Shown in pieces: positions 39,029-51,522 of a DNA stretch of 64,000 bases. This DNA is from Lentisphaeria bacterium (lineage in GTDB: Bacteria > Verrucomicrobiota > Lentisphaeria > Oligosphaerales > Oligosphaeraceae), in NCBI GenBank assembly GCA_016288215.1, contig JAEEYQ010000033.1:50235-114234 (forward strand), in the 5' to 3' direction. Both the position numbers and the translations under genes were made by a program. The notes beneath the pieces are model-generated. The model made no database searches. It worked only from the letters and a program-made list of their open reading frames with translations, and was not told the DNA's origin. Within the stretch, counting starts at the first letter, position 1, and each line of letters begins with the position of its first letter.

Positions 39029-39785
39029 CGGAGAGGAATTTGAGCATTTCATCCGCGATGATCTTCTGGCCATCGTCATTGGGATGCATGCCGTCCAGCA
39101 GCAGGGAGTTGAAGCCGTCCGGGCTTTCCTTCCCCTTCTCCATGAAGAGGGAATAGATGTCAAAGACCACCACGTTTTCCTTTGCTAAAAGCGCCTTGGC
39201 GGCGGGGATGTAGCGTTCCAGAACGAAATTGAAGCCGTTGGAGATGTAGGGTTCGAAGTTGTAGTATCCGGCCAGCTTCTCCGTCATGAACATCGGCGGC
39301 GGCGTGAAGAACACAGGAATGGCGCCGATTTTGCGGATCTCTTGCGCAAAATACAGCAGGTTAGCCAGATAGGTGTCCAGATCGATACGTGGTTCGGTCT
39401 CCTGTTTCCAGGTGTCGATGGCGGCGTCGTTGGTGCCAAAGGAGAAGAAGACGACATCCGGCTTTTTATCCAGCACATCGCGCTGGAAGCGACTGCGTCC
39501 GTCGTTTGTGTTATGCCCCCCGACTCCTGCATTGATCATCTCCACGTCGGGGAACTCCTTTGCCAGACGCATGGAGGCGACGTTGAGTTCGCCGCGGAAG
39601 GCGGTGATGGAGTCGCCGAAGAAGACAATGCGTTTTGGCTTCTGTATCCGAGTCGCATTCTCCAGATCAATGCCTGTGAGCTTGTACTTGTCCTGCGTCT
39701 TGTGGCTGCAGCAGTTCGTGCATGAGATGGCCAGGCAGCAAATCCCAAGCATTGTCATTCCCCAAAACAGTGGTTTCCTTAGCAT
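39009..39785 (-). CDS. SGNH/GDSL-family hydrolase lipoprotein
   Basis: 258 aa from the ATG at 39785. The signal ends in a lipobox LAIS-C, so the protein is probably membrane-anchored. SGNH blocks are all present: FFGDSITAF (nucleophile Ser), NAGVGGHNT (Gly), SFGTNDAA (Asn) and DGMHPNDDG (Asp-x-x-His). Such enzymes often remove acetyl groups from glycans, which would fit the surrounding hydrolases. The ester substrate is not known. Its 3' end overlaps the convergent ATPase gene by 20 bp. Confidence 0.9.
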   Translation of the reverse strand: MLRKPLFWGMTMLGICCLAISCTNCCSHKTQDKYKLTGIDLENATRIQKPKRIVFFGDSITAFRGELNVASMRLAKEFPDVEMINAGVGGHNTNDGRSRFQRDVLDKKPDVVFFSFGTNDAAIDTWKQETEPRIDLDTYLANLLYFAQEIRKIGAIPVFFTPPPMFMTEKLAGYYNFEPYISNGFNFVLERYIPAAKALLAKENVVVFDIYSLFMEKGKESPDGFNSLLLDGMHPNDDGQKIIADEMLKFLSVNALLP

Positions 39786-39930
39786 GTGTGTTCCCTTGTC
39801 TTTTTGGCGGCGAAGCCTCGCCCGCCGCGCACCCAATTCACGATTGAACGATATTGTTGTAAAGTCCTCAAAATCATGGAAGAGTCATCAGAATAGATGA
39901 GTGACCAAACCTGTTAGGCGACTAGTCATT

Positions 39931-41274
39931 CTATTTTTGCTGTTCCTTTTGACACCATCTCTCGTAGAGGCGGTAGGTCCACAGCCAGTTGGTGACGGAA
40001 TCGCCGCTGAGGAAGCCCGTCAGATAGCGTTTGCCTGGCGCAAAGCGCTCCGGCTCATCATAATAGCTGCAGTCCTCGAATTTCAGCTTCTCCAGGACAA
40101 GGCGGACTTTGGGCAGCACCTCGTCGGCCAGTTCGGGGCAGAACTCCAACGCGAGCATGGCGCCGCGGGTCACCATGGTGCTCCAGCCGGACTTTGCGCC
40201 GTGGTTGGCGGTTCCGTCCACGGCATAGCCAGGGGTTCGCCGCGCCTTTCCTGTCTTGAAATCGTAAAGGACCATGGCGTAGTAGCGGCCGTCAGGGTCG
40301 ATGGAGTCCTTGACTTCGTCCCACATCAGGCGGATTCCCGCCTTCCACGTCTCGGCCATGGGATTGTTCGGATCGTTCTTCAGCAGGATGGCGTAGTTCA
40401 TGACATCCATGGTGATGCGGTCCGCGCCGTTGACGGTGCACCATGCCTGGTTGGCGATTTCGTAGTCGTTGGGACGGTTGGCCTTACGTGCATTGTCCAG
40501 CTGGCAGTTCTCCGGCCGGGCCGTATGGGGAAGCAGCCGTTCGTACTCCTTGCGGAACGTGGGGTCGCCGTCGGCATATTTGTCCGCCAGAAGCAGCAGC
40601 GCGGGGAAGCGCATGATGGGCCATTGCCAGTCGTCAGGGCAGTAGCTGAAATAGTGGTAGCGGTAGTCCCTCTTGACCCAGAAGCGAATCATGGACGTGA
40701 TCATGGTCTTGATGAGGCGTTGCTCCTCTTCGGAGGCATAGGGGTAGTAAGTGTCCATGCCCCACAGCGCATAGAGGACCTGGTCCGTGCTCGTCTCCTT
40801 GGAGAACTTGCGGCCGTAGACTTTCGGGAAGTAGCCTTCCTCCAGCTGTTTGCCCAAATCGTAGGCAAATTTCAGCCCCTGGAGGCAGCGGGCGGCGTTG
40901 GCCAATGCCTCCGTCGCTCCAGTCTGTTCATAGCGAAGGACTTCCGACGTCATGTAGCTTCCCGTGCACATGCCGAAGTTTTCATGCATTTCGACTTCCG
41001 CCGGCGTGCGCTCCGTGATTTTGTAGAAGTTGTCCACCTCCATGCCCTTGAAGTAGTCGTCCGTCACGGGCTTCAACGTCTTCCTGTCGAGCTGGGTGAA
41101 GATCAGCCCCGTCTCCGGGTCGCGGAAATACGTTTCGCATTGCTGCTGCATGGTCATGGCATATGCTTCCTTTTCTTGCTTGTTCATGTCCGCTTGTCCC
41201 TTCATGGCCTGACAACCGCAGATGGCCGCGGCGCCGAGGCAGACGCCCATGGTGAAGATGTCTCTCTTGCGCAT
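39931..41274 (-). CDS. Lipoprotein with (alpha/alpha)-barrel-like body, function unknown
   Basis: 447 aa. The start is set at MRKRDIFTMGVC; the frame is open upstream, but only inside the GH2 gene. A lipobox-like AICGC follows. The body is helical, rich in W, Y and F, with repeated helix pairs (TSEVLRYEQTGATEALANAARCLQGLKF, DQVLYALWGMDTYYPYA), which recalls (alpha/alpha)6-barrel glycosidases and lyases. I cannot assign a family. It lies 22 bp downstream of the GH2 beta-galactosidase gene and is probably co-transcribed. Confidence 0.75.
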   Translation of the reverse strand: MRKRDIFTMGVCLGAAAICGCQAMKGQADMNKQEKEAYAMTMQQQCETYFRDPETGLIFTQLDRKTLKPVTDDYFKGMEVDNFYKITERTPAEVEMHENFGMCTGSYMTSEVLRYEQTGATEALANAARCLQGLKFAYDLGKQLEEGYFPKVYGRKFSKETSTDQVLYALWGMDTYYPYASEEEQRLIKTMITSMIRFWVKRDYRYHYFSYCPDDWQWPIMRFPALLLLADKYADGDPTFRKEYERLLPHTARPENCQLDNARKANRPNDYEIANQAWCTVNGADRITMDVMNYAILLKNDPNNPMAETWKAGIRLMWDEVKDSIDPDGRYYAMVLYDFKTGKARRTPGYAVDGTANHGAKSGWSTMVTRGAMLALEFCPELADEVLPKVRLVLEKLKFEDCSYYDEPERFAPGKRYLTGFLSGDSVTNWLWTYRLYERWCQKEQQK

Positions 41275-41296
41275 ATTATATATATTGTATAGGAAC

Positions 41297-44796
<3,500 letters not shown>

Positions 44797-45435
44797 TCAT
44801 TGGAATAATCCAGATATTCTCCAAGAGATTATGGATATAATGAGCATGGCAATGACATATAGGGAAATAATATGGTTACAGCTACGGCTCCAGCCATTCT
44901 TACGGCACAAGGCATAGAACACATATACAATGCTGAGGCAACAATCACGAACAAGGAAAAAAACATGCGAATACATTGCACATAAGTATAAAAGGATACA
45001 AAGGATGATTTTCACCCCAAATATATATGTTGACTTATTATTGAAAACCATAAAAAGCAGTATGATTACCCTTAAACAAAGTAGCCAAAGCAACCCTTTG
45101 CACTTATACCATTCTGGTAGCATGTCACTTAGACCAGACTCAATAAAAAGTGAAGCCAGCCATCCAACATAAATGAGAATGGACATGAGGCAATCTTGAT
45201 GCCTTGTTGTAAAATAAGCCAGTAAATTCAATGGCAAAATCCAAAACAACATCAAAATCAAGATAAAACAAATGGCAGGTAGAGTGACTACAATGCCTTC
45301 AATACCCATGGGCTCACCTATAAAAAAACAAATTCGAAGAAGAGAGCTCATCCATAAAAAGTGAAAAAAAGCAACATCCGAACTTCCAAAAGGGGGCGCT
45401 TTATCACTTTTACTGGACGTTGTTTGCTGTTCCAT
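44797..45435 (-). CDS. A+T-rich polytopic membrane protein, unknown
   Basis: 212 aa with five or six hydrophobic segments, including VVTLPAICFILILMLFWILP and IILCILLYLCAMYSHVFFLV. Codon use is strikingly A+T-rich compared with both neighbours, which suggests recent acquisition. No family is recognised. It is oriented with the asnB operon but about 90 bp after it. By size and composition it resembles the putative immunity protein at 62100-62603, but there is no sequence match by eye, so I draw no functional conclusion. Confidence 0.65.
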   Translation of the reverse strand: MEQQTTSSKSDKAPPFGSSDVAFFHFLWMSSLLRICFFIGEPMGIEGIVVTLPAICFILILMLFWILPLNLLAYFTTRHQDCLMSILIYVGWLASLFIESGLSDMLPEWYKCKGLLWLLCLRVIILLFMVFNNKSTYIFGVKIILCILLYLCAMYSHVFFLVRDCCLSIVYVFYALCRKNGWSRSCNHIISLYVIAMLIISIISWRISGLFQ

Positions 45436-45528
45436 GAGGGTGTCACCACATAGTTACAAAACTTTTGACAAATAGTCAAACAATCTCCAATTGACTATTG
45501 AAAAAAATCACAATAAAATGGACAAAGA

Positions 45529-47367
45529 CTACTTTGAAAGGGGACTGTTTACGCGCCGCAGCCAATTGCGCAGGGTGAACACAAGCCAGATGCGCCCCCA
45601 CGGCACGCGGCCGGCGGCATAGCCGTTCCAGAGGCGAGCCAATGCGTCGCCGTCGAACAGGTCATCGCCGCCACCTCGGAAGCATTCTGTAAGTTCCTCT
45701 TGGAAAGCATGTTGAAAATAGGCGTCAAAGGGAAGGACGAAGCCCCTTTTGGGATGGGAGACGCATTCGGGCGGCAGACGGTCTCCGGCGGCGTGCACCA
45801 GAAGGGGCTTGGCGATTCGGCTGTCCAGCTTGTGGCGGGACGGCAGCCGCAGCATCGTTTCCACCAGCTGACGATCCAGCAGAGGGACGCGAATTTCGAG
45901 GCCATGGGCCATGCCCATCTGGTCTGTGTCCCGCAGCAGCGTGGAAAGCATGTAGGTGCGCAGCTCCCAAAAGGAGATTTGCGCGATTTCGTCGGAAAGG
46001 GCGACGGAATCCAGCGGACCGAAGCAGACGTCCCGCCAATCCGCCTCGCAAAGCCGCGGCGCCATTAGGCTCTGACGCAGTTCAGGCGAAAAGATCTGTC
46101 GCGCAAGGAAATAGGCCGAAGCGGGATAGTCGGCCAGCCGTGCCATTTTCCGCAGCTTCTCCGAAGTGGTGGCGGCGGCCATCGTGTGCAGCAGTCCAGC
46201 GGGGCAATGGCGGACCCATTTCTGCAATGCCATGAGCCGACGTGGGTTAGCAAAGCCGTTGTAGCCCACGAACAGCTCGTCGCCGCCCACGCCGGAAAGG
46301 GCGCAGCGGCAGCCGGTCTGCCGCACCGCCAGCGACACAAACCACGTGTTCAGCCCGTCCACGCTGGGCTGATCAAAGGCCTCCAGGGCCTGCGTCGCAT
46401 GGGCACGAACCGTTGCGCCATCCAGAAGTAGTTCATGATGAACGACTTCGTTGGCCTTCGCCGCCAACGCCGCCTCCCGCCGTTCGTCAAAATTCGCATC
46501 CTCAAAGATAATGGTATGCGCACTGACGCCGCCAGGAACCGTCTTGTCCATGCAGGCCAAAATGGCCGCACTGTCGATGCCGCCGCTTAAAAACACGGAG
46601 ACAGGCACATCCGCCAACTGTTGAGACCGCACGGCGCGGCGCAGCAGCCGCGCCACCTCTTCGCGGCTTTCCGCCTCGTTCATGGCCAGCTGCGTCAAAT
46701 CCGGCTCCCAGAAGCGCCCTTCGCGACGGTGGCCGTCTTCCTCAATGCGGAGAAAATGGCCCGGCGGCAGCGAACGGACGCCGTCAATCAACGTAAAGGG
46801 TTCCTGCACAGAACCATAGGCAAGATAACCGTCCAGCCCCGCCAAATCCAGTTTCGGCGGGACGCCGCCCGCAAGAAGGGCGCGGACTTCCGACGCGAAC
46901 AGGAACTCGCCGCCGTTTTCATAAATGTAGAGCGGTTTGACGCCCAAGGCATCCCGTGCCAGAAGAAGGCTGCGGTTCGCCGCGTCCCACAGCGCGAAGG
47001 CGAAGATGCCGTCCAGCCGCCGCAGGCCGTCTTCGCCCCAGCGGGCATAGGCCTTCAGAATGGCCTCCGTGTCCGATTTTGTGCGGAAGTCCTTCTCGCC
47101 CAGTTCTTTACGTAATTCGCGGTAGTTGTAGATTTCGCCGTTGAAGACCAGCCAGTTGCCGTTGTCCGCGTCCTGCATGGGCTGCGCAGCCTCCGGAAGC
47201 AGGTCAATGATGGCGAGGCGGCGGTGGCCCAGGCAGAGCCTGTCCGAAACCGTGCGGACGCCCTCCCCGTCCGGTCCGCGGTGCGCCATCACCTTCGTCA
47301 TAGCGGTCACCCGGAGAAGGATTTTCTCCGGCTCCGAATGATGGTAGATGCCTGCGATACCGCACAT
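45529..47367 (-). CDS. asnB: Glutamine-hydrolysing asparagine synthetase
   Basis: 612 aa. Cys2 of MCGIAGIYHH is the glutaminase nucleophile, and the N-terminal Ntn domain includes HRGPDGEG and VFNGEIYNYREL. The synthetase domain has the ATP-pyrophosphatase loop LSGGIDSAAI (about 258-267). It forms asparagine from aspartate and glutamine, or amidates a related acceptor as in some polysaccharide clusters. It is the last gene of a likely operon with the repeat-domain protein, ROK-like kinase and nucleotidyltransferase. Confidence 0.95.
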   Translation of the reverse strand: MCGIAGIYHHSEPEKILLRVTAMTKVMAHRGPDGEGVRTVSDRLCLGHRRLAIIDLLPEAAQPMQDADNGNWLVFNGEIYNYRELRKELGEKDFRTKSDTEAILKAYARWGEDGLRRLDGIFAFALWDAANRSLLLARDALGVKPLYIYENGGEFLFASEVRALLAGGVPPKLDLAGLDGYLAYGSVQEPFTLIDGVRSLPPGHFLRIEEDGHRREGRFWEPDLTQLAMNEAESREEVARLLRRAVRSQQLADVPVSVFLSGGIDSAAILACMDKTVPGGVSAHTIIFEDANFDERREAALAAKANEVVHHELLLDGATVRAHATQALEAFDQPSVDGLNTWFVSLAVRQTGCRCALSGVGGDELFVGYNGFANPRRLMALQKWVRHCPAGLLHTMAAATTSEKLRKMARLADYPASAYFLARQIFSPELRQSLMAPRLCEADWRDVCFGPLDSVALSDEIAQISFWELRTYMLSTLLRDTDQMGMAHGLEIRVPLLDRQLVETMLRLPSRHKLDSRIAKPLLVHAAGDRLPPECVSHPKRGFVLPFDAYFQHAFQEELTECFRGGGDDLFDGDALARLWNGYAAGRVPWGRIWLVFTLRNWLRRVNSPLSK

Positions 47368-47427
47368 GATGAAAAGGCCGATGGTCGGCGCGGGGGAGCG
47401 TCAGCCGCCCTCCCCCGCCGGAGCCGT

Positions 47428-48234
47428 CTAGGCCATGCCCTTCTCCCGCAACAACTTCTCAAGTTCAAACTGGAACAGCCGCAAGTCCTTCGTTGTAGGC
47501 TTTTCGGAGCCTTCCGCCAGCTCGTAGTCCAGCCGCCCCGCGTTGTCAAGGAACCATTCGCCCTTGCTTCCGGAGGCGAAGGTCACGTCGCCGCTGCAGA
47601 CGGAACCCGGACGGACGATGGGGTTCAGGGTGACTTTCGTCTTCCCTTTGGCCAGCTCCGCCTTCAGCTCGTCCTGCGCCCGCTTCATGGTATTTTGCAA
47701 CTCCTTCTGGAAGAGGGAGATATCCTCCTGGCTCGGCTGTTCCGACCCTTCGGGAAGGTTCATGCCCAACCGCCCCATGCGATCCATGTACCACATGCCG
47801 CTGATTCCAGAGGCGAAAGTGACCTTGCCGCTCACGGCGGTTCCCGGATAGGGTTCCTCGTCAAGAGTGACCTTGGTCTCGCCGGCGGTGGCCGCCTCAT
47901 TGTCCTCATCGGCGGCCGCCCCGTCGGGAGCCTCTTCTTCGGCTTCCGTCATATCTTCTTCTGTATCAACATCTTGGATATCATCCTCCGCCGTCTCGTC
48001 CGCCAAAGCGTCCGTTTCGGCGGAAGCCACCGACAAATCCGCCGGCGCGGCAGCCGCGGGCTTCGGCTTGTCCTGCTTCTCCCAATTGACGGCCAACTCC
48101 GCCGCCGCCAGCCGCAGGTCCAGATAGGTCATCTTTATCCCATGTTCTTCCGCCAGAAGCTTTTGCACATCCGAGAGGGACATGCCCTCGTTCAGCTTCT
48201 CCATGATGAACTGGTTGCGTTCGTTGATATCCAT
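47428..48234 (-). CDS. Protein with two tandem copies of an unknown 68-residue domain
   Basis: 268 aa from the ATG at 48234. Residues 1-50 look like a small helical, HTH-like domain (GMSLSDVQKLLAEEHGIKM). An acidic, Ala/Asp/Glu-rich linker follows (about 55-125). Two copies of one module then occur, beginning GETKVTLDEEPYPGTAVSGK and GKTKVTLNPIVRPGSVCSGD. Each contains VTFASG, a W-x(4)-GRL core and a helical tail. No signal peptide. I do not recognise the family. The modular layout suggests a cytoplasmic sensor or DNA-binding adaptor. It is 33 bp from the ROK-like gene and 60 bp from asnB. Confidence 0.75.
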   Translation of the reverse strand: MDINERNQFIMEKLNEGMSLSDVQKLLAEEHGIKMTYLDLRLAAAELAVNWEKQDKPKPAAAAPADLSVASAETDALADETAEDDIQDVDTEEDMTEAEEEAPDGAAADEDNEAATAGETKVTLDEEPYPGTAVSGKVTFASGISGMWYMDRMGRLGMNLPEGSEQPSQEDISLFQKELQNTMKRAQDELKAELAKGKTKVTLNPIVRPGSVCSGDVTFASGSKGEWFLDNAGRLDYELAEGSEKPTTKDLRLFQFELEKLLREKGMA

Positions 48235-48267
48235 TTCCACGATTCCTTTCAGAAGACGCTGTGATGA

Positions 48268-49722
48268 CTACGCGATGGGAAGGCTGGCCGCCGCCGCCGC
48301 CTGGCCGTGGCGCTTCTCCCGCTCGTCCGGCTCATAGAAGTCCACGCCGGAAAGCTCTGGGAATTCGCGATTTAGGACATCGCGAGCCAAGTCAAGGATG
48401 ATGCGGCCGCCTTCGCCGCTGACCACCCGGCCAAGGACCTCAATGTGGCGGACGGGGTTGTAGAAGGAGCAGTAATGGGCCACGCTGTAGCCGAAATAGA
48501 CGCCGATGGTCTCGTAGATGCGGCGCGCGCGTTCGTCGCCGTTGGCCATAAGCTCCTGCACGCGCTTGAGGCGCAGCGGGAAGGCCGCTTCGGGAATGTC
48601 CGGCATCTCAATGCCCGCGGCATGGATGAGCCGCGCAACCGCCTGCTGCGAGAAGTAGTTGGCGCCGACGCCGAAGTCCCGCGACCATTCATCCACGGCG
48701 GCGCGGGGATTGTAGTCCACAGGTGCGAAGGCCAGCTCGTTCATCCAGCCTTTGATGGCGCGGTTTTCGTCCACATAGCCGCCGGCCAGGGAGGAACCCA
48801 TGGCGAGGCCGAGGACGGCGCCGTCGCCCAACGAGATGGCGCCGGCCAGCGCGGTGACGTCGCCGTCATTCTCCAGCCGCAGCGGAATGCCCCATGCCTT
48901 CTGGATTTCCTTGAAGATGGGGGCCGCCTCGCGGTCGAAGCGCTCTCTCGGCGTGATGCCGCGGAAGAGGGAGGCGACGCGGACACGTCCGTCCACATAG
49001 ACGCCGGCGGAGCTGCCGCCGATGGCCTCGATGCGGGCCTGCGGATCAATGGCCTTGACGGCCTTCTCCGCCTCTTTCAGCACCCAGTTGATCTGGTCGA
49101 AATGCCATTTGATGTCCGTCTGGGGCTTGGGATCCCACACGTACTCTTCGCTGAGAACCGGCTCGCCGTCCGCCTTCAGGGCCAGTTTGCCGTCTTTGGC
49201 GACGGCGACTTTGCGGTCGCTGGCGCCCAAATCGAAGCCAATGCGCCATCCGGTCCAGTCCAGTTTCACGGCGCTTCCCGCCCCGTCATTGGCAGGCGGA
49301 ACATCCTCTGGCGCAGGAGCATGGATGATTTCCATCTCGTGCTCGTAAGTCTGGTCGCCCCAAAACTCCGCGTCAAAGGCGCGGATGCCTGTGTCGCTGT
49401 AGCACGCCTGCAGCCAGCGGACCAGCTCCAGCGGCGCGTGGATGGTGACCTTCCAGCCGCCGAACTGCCACAGGAGGAACTTCAGAATGCGCTCCACATA
49501 GAAGAAATTGGCGGCGGCGCGAGGATGGGCCATGTCGAAAATGCGGCTTTCAAAGCGGGACACGCGCTGCTGGTCCCGCTCCACGGCGATGATCAGCGGA
49601 ATAGCCGCGCCAGAAGCGTCCACTTCCGCCAAAAAGGCGCGGTTGGCCAGCACCGGCGGACGGAAATCCGGATCCAAAACAGGAACAGTGACAGGTTTGA
49701 TCAGACGAAATGGCATCTTCAT
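48268..49722 (-). CDS. ROK-like sugar kinase with N-terminal extension
   Basis: 484 aa. The ASKHA core starts near residue 160 with the phosphate loop GFDLGASDRKVAV, continues with IGGSSAGVYVDGRV, and has a catalytic-type Asp in RLENDGDVTALAGA. A second glycine loop, GRVVSGEGGRIIL, lies near the C-terminus. The first 155 residues are an extra domain not found in ordinary ROK kinases. ATP-dependent phosphorylation of a hexose or amino sugar is inferred. The nucleotidyltransferase upstream could activate the product. Confidence 0.82.
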   Translation of the reverse strand: MKMPFRLIKPVTVPVLDPDFRPPVLANRAFLAEVDASGAAIPLIIAVERDQQRVSRFESRIFDMAHPRAAANFFYVERILKFLLWQFGGWKVTIHAPLELVRWLQACYSDTGIRAFDAEFWGDQTYEHEMEIIHAPAPEDVPPANDGAGSAVKLDWTGWRIGFDLGASDRKVAVAKDGKLALKADGEPVLSEEYVWDPKPQTDIKWHFDQINWVLKEAEKAVKAIDPQARIEAIGGSSAGVYVDGRVRVASLFRGITPRERFDREAAPIFKEIQKAWGIPLRLENDGDVTALAGAISLGDGAVLGLAMGSSLAGGYVDENRAIKGWMNELAFAPVDYNPRAAVDEWSRDFGVGANYFSQQAVARLIHAAGIEMPDIPEAAFPLRLKRVQELMANGDERARRIYETIGVYFGYSVAHYCSFYNPVRHIEVLGRVVSGEGGRIILDLARDVLNREFPELSGVDFYEPDEREKRHGQAAAAASLPIA

Positions 49723-49780
49723 AATGGCGTTTCCTTTGCTTTTTTAAAATTTATGTAAGTATTTGGTAATCAATGACTTA

Positions 49781-50692
49781 TCAACTAAACAGGCGCTGCG
49801 GGTAATGGCCCTCTGCAATCAGCTCCGCGATGCGGGCACGGACGTTTTGGGTGTCCTGCGCGTAGGTCATGCCGAACCAATGGCTGTCCGTGTCCAGAAC
49901 CCGTGTCTTCACGATGCCGCGCTTGATGAGGGTGTCCACCACGCTCGGAATGAAGAATTCGGCCTTGGGGCCGGGCTTCGCGGCGAGAAACTCCTCGAAC
50001 AGCGTCTCCAGACGGGGGAAGAGGCTGGGAGTGAAGCCCCAAAAGTTCAGGGACACAGGCACTTCCGGCGGCAGTGGCTTCCACGAGCCGTCATCGTCCT
50101 GAAAGGCGATGCCCTCTTCGCGGCGCAGGATGTTGGTCCGCTCGATGACCTCCGTCAGGCAGCCGCTGGCGTCCCGTGCGCAGACGCCGCGGGACACGGT
50201 GCCGTTCTCCGACAGCGTGTTGGCCACGGGATAGCCCACCATGGCGTAGCAATGGTCCGAACAGCTGTCGGACTGAAGGAACTCCGCCATGGTCTGGAAG
50301 GCGGAGCGGCCATAGAAGTCATCCGCGTTGATGGTGGCGAAGGGGGTGGACACCACGTTCCGCGCGCTCCAGATGGCATGGCCCGTGCCCCACGGCTTCA
50401 CGCGGTCCGGCGGGAAGCTGTAGCCGGCTGGCAGATCGTCTTTGCGCTGAATGGGATACACCAATTCCAAAAAACGGTCGGCCTTTCCCGCAAAATGTTC
50501 CCGCAGAGGAGCTTCCAACTCCGGCCGAATGACGAGGGCGACTTTGCGGAAACCCGCCTTCCATGCATCATAGATGGAATAGTCCAGAACAAATTCATCG
50601 TTTGGCCCAACAGGGGCCATCTGCTTGATGTCACCGCCGAAGCGGCTGCCGAGGCCGGCCGCCAAAATCACAAGGGTGGGTGCTGTCGACAT
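49781..50692 (-). CDS. Sugar-phosphate nucleotidyltransferase-like protein
   Basis: 303 aa. It opens with the nucleotide-binding loop LVILAAGLGSRFGGDIKQM and has the metal-binding region TINADDFYG (about 120-128). It lacks a left-handed beta-helix tail, so it is a single NTP-transferase domain. It probably forms an NDP-sugar from a sugar 1-phosphate; the substrate is unknown. It is the first gene of the operon with the ROK-like kinase 58 bp downstream, an arrangement consistent with kinase-then-nucleotidylation salvage of a sugar. Confidence 0.85.
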   Translation of the reverse strand: MSTAPTLVILAAGLGSRFGGDIKQMAPVGPNDEFVLDYSIYDAWKAGFRKVALVIRPELEAPLREHFAGKADRFLELVYPIQRKDDLPAGYSFPPDRVKPWGTGHAIWSARNVVSTPFATINADDFYGRSAFQTMAEFLQSDSCSDHCYAMVGYPVANTLSENGTVSRGVCARDASGCLTEVIERTNILRREEGIAFQDDDGSWKPLPPEVPVSLNFWGFTPSLFPRLETLFEEFLAAKPGPKAEFFIPSVVDTLIKRGIVKTRVLDTDSHWFGMTYAQDTQNVRARIAELIAEGHYPQRLFS

Positions 50693-50929
50693 GATGTCTC
50701 TCCTATCTGCTCAGTCCGCCTCTCCGCCAGAAATCACGTCGCCTCGAAAAGGCGCTTCTGGCTTCGAAGCCATTCACATCTTAATGTAGCCCACTGCCAT
50801 AAGTCCGCAACCCATCAGCCCAACAAAAACGCCAATTTGCTCCCTTCAGGGCGGTTGGGACGCCCCATCATGTCAAACTGCGCCATGAGGCAAGGCAATA
50901 AATATTGCATTTTTTGCATGTTTTGACAG

Positions 50930-51125
50930 AAGCTGACGGCCCTTTCGCGGCATAGATGAAAACTCGCCGCCGCGGACCAATTTTCACCCCTTTTTAGGGG
51001 ATGAATGGCCATTAGGGCCACAGAAACGCGTTCTACGGCACAGGACATGGTTTCAGGTATATTAATACCTAAAATGGACATGGCTCCTTCTAGGCCCCTT
51101 TAAACGCATTTCCGCATTTCCCCTG
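50930..51125 (-). repeat. Dispersed intergenic element, family D, copy 2
   Basis: Reverse-complement counterpart of 13117-13335. The identical 14-mer (as GGTATATTAATACC on the plus strand) is at 51056-51069, AAAAAGGGGTG at 50985-50995, and GGGGCCTAGAAG at about 51086-51097. Orientation relative to neighbouring genes differs between the copies, which argues for a repeat rather than a fixed leader. Confidence 0.7.
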
Positions 51126-51214
51126 TTTGGAGAAAAAACGCCTATTTGGGGCTTTTGGATATTGCAAAAAATGCAATGATGAAAAAAAAGACGGAATGGA
51201 GCGGCATTCCGAAA

Positions 51215-51430
51215 GCACGAGAAAGTTGGATTTTAGAACCGCGTAGCGGTGACCCTCCTTCGCCCTTCGGGCTACGGCGGGCAAGCAGGAGCCTGACGTG
51301 GGACGAGAGACGCGAGACGAGAGACGAGAACCGCGGGACAAGGGACGAGGGACGGGGGACGGGAGCACTTTTCACTCTTTGTCGTTGTAGATCAAAACTC
51401 TCGGTCGCACAATTCATGCGATACTCACCC
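51215..51430 (-). repeat. Composite palindromic element, family C, copy 2
   Basis: Ends match the two flanks of the element at 4459-4763 in inverse orientation. GCACGAGAAAGTT with TAGAACCGCG and AGGAGCCTGACGTGGG is at 51215-51302, and AAAACTCTCGGTCGCACAAT with TCATGCGA is at 51392-51430. The middle differs completely: here it is a period-7 array instead of 80-bp repeats. Confidence 0.72.
51296..51372 (+). repeat. Period-7 tandem array (GAGACGA / GGGACGA type)
   Basis: Heptamers GGGACGA, GAGACGC, GAGACGA, GAGACGA, GAACCGC, GGGACAA, GGGACGA, GGGACGG, GGGACGG, GAGCACT run in register. Same family as 11096-11150 and 13079-13113. Confidence 0.85.
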
Positions 51431-51522
51431 GCCTGTGTGCATTTTATGATAACATCCTCTACCGCAATAACATAACGATTAACACCGACAATCGGCACAT
51501 CCCCCACGCCTCCTCTGGCTCT

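Larger units (their letters stand above)
50693..51522. other. 830-bp spacer holding family C and D repeats
   Basis: No convincing gene. One minus-strand frame (50815-51081) overlaps the family D repeat and is not conserved in the other copy. From left to right: family D element (50930-51125), family C element (51215-51430) with a period-7 array in its middle. Confidence 0.65.

Noticed and set aside
50815..51081. Minus-strand 88-codon frame with a good ribosome binding site
   Set aside because: It spans the family D repeat, and the other copy has an early stop in the equivalent frame, so coding is not conserved.
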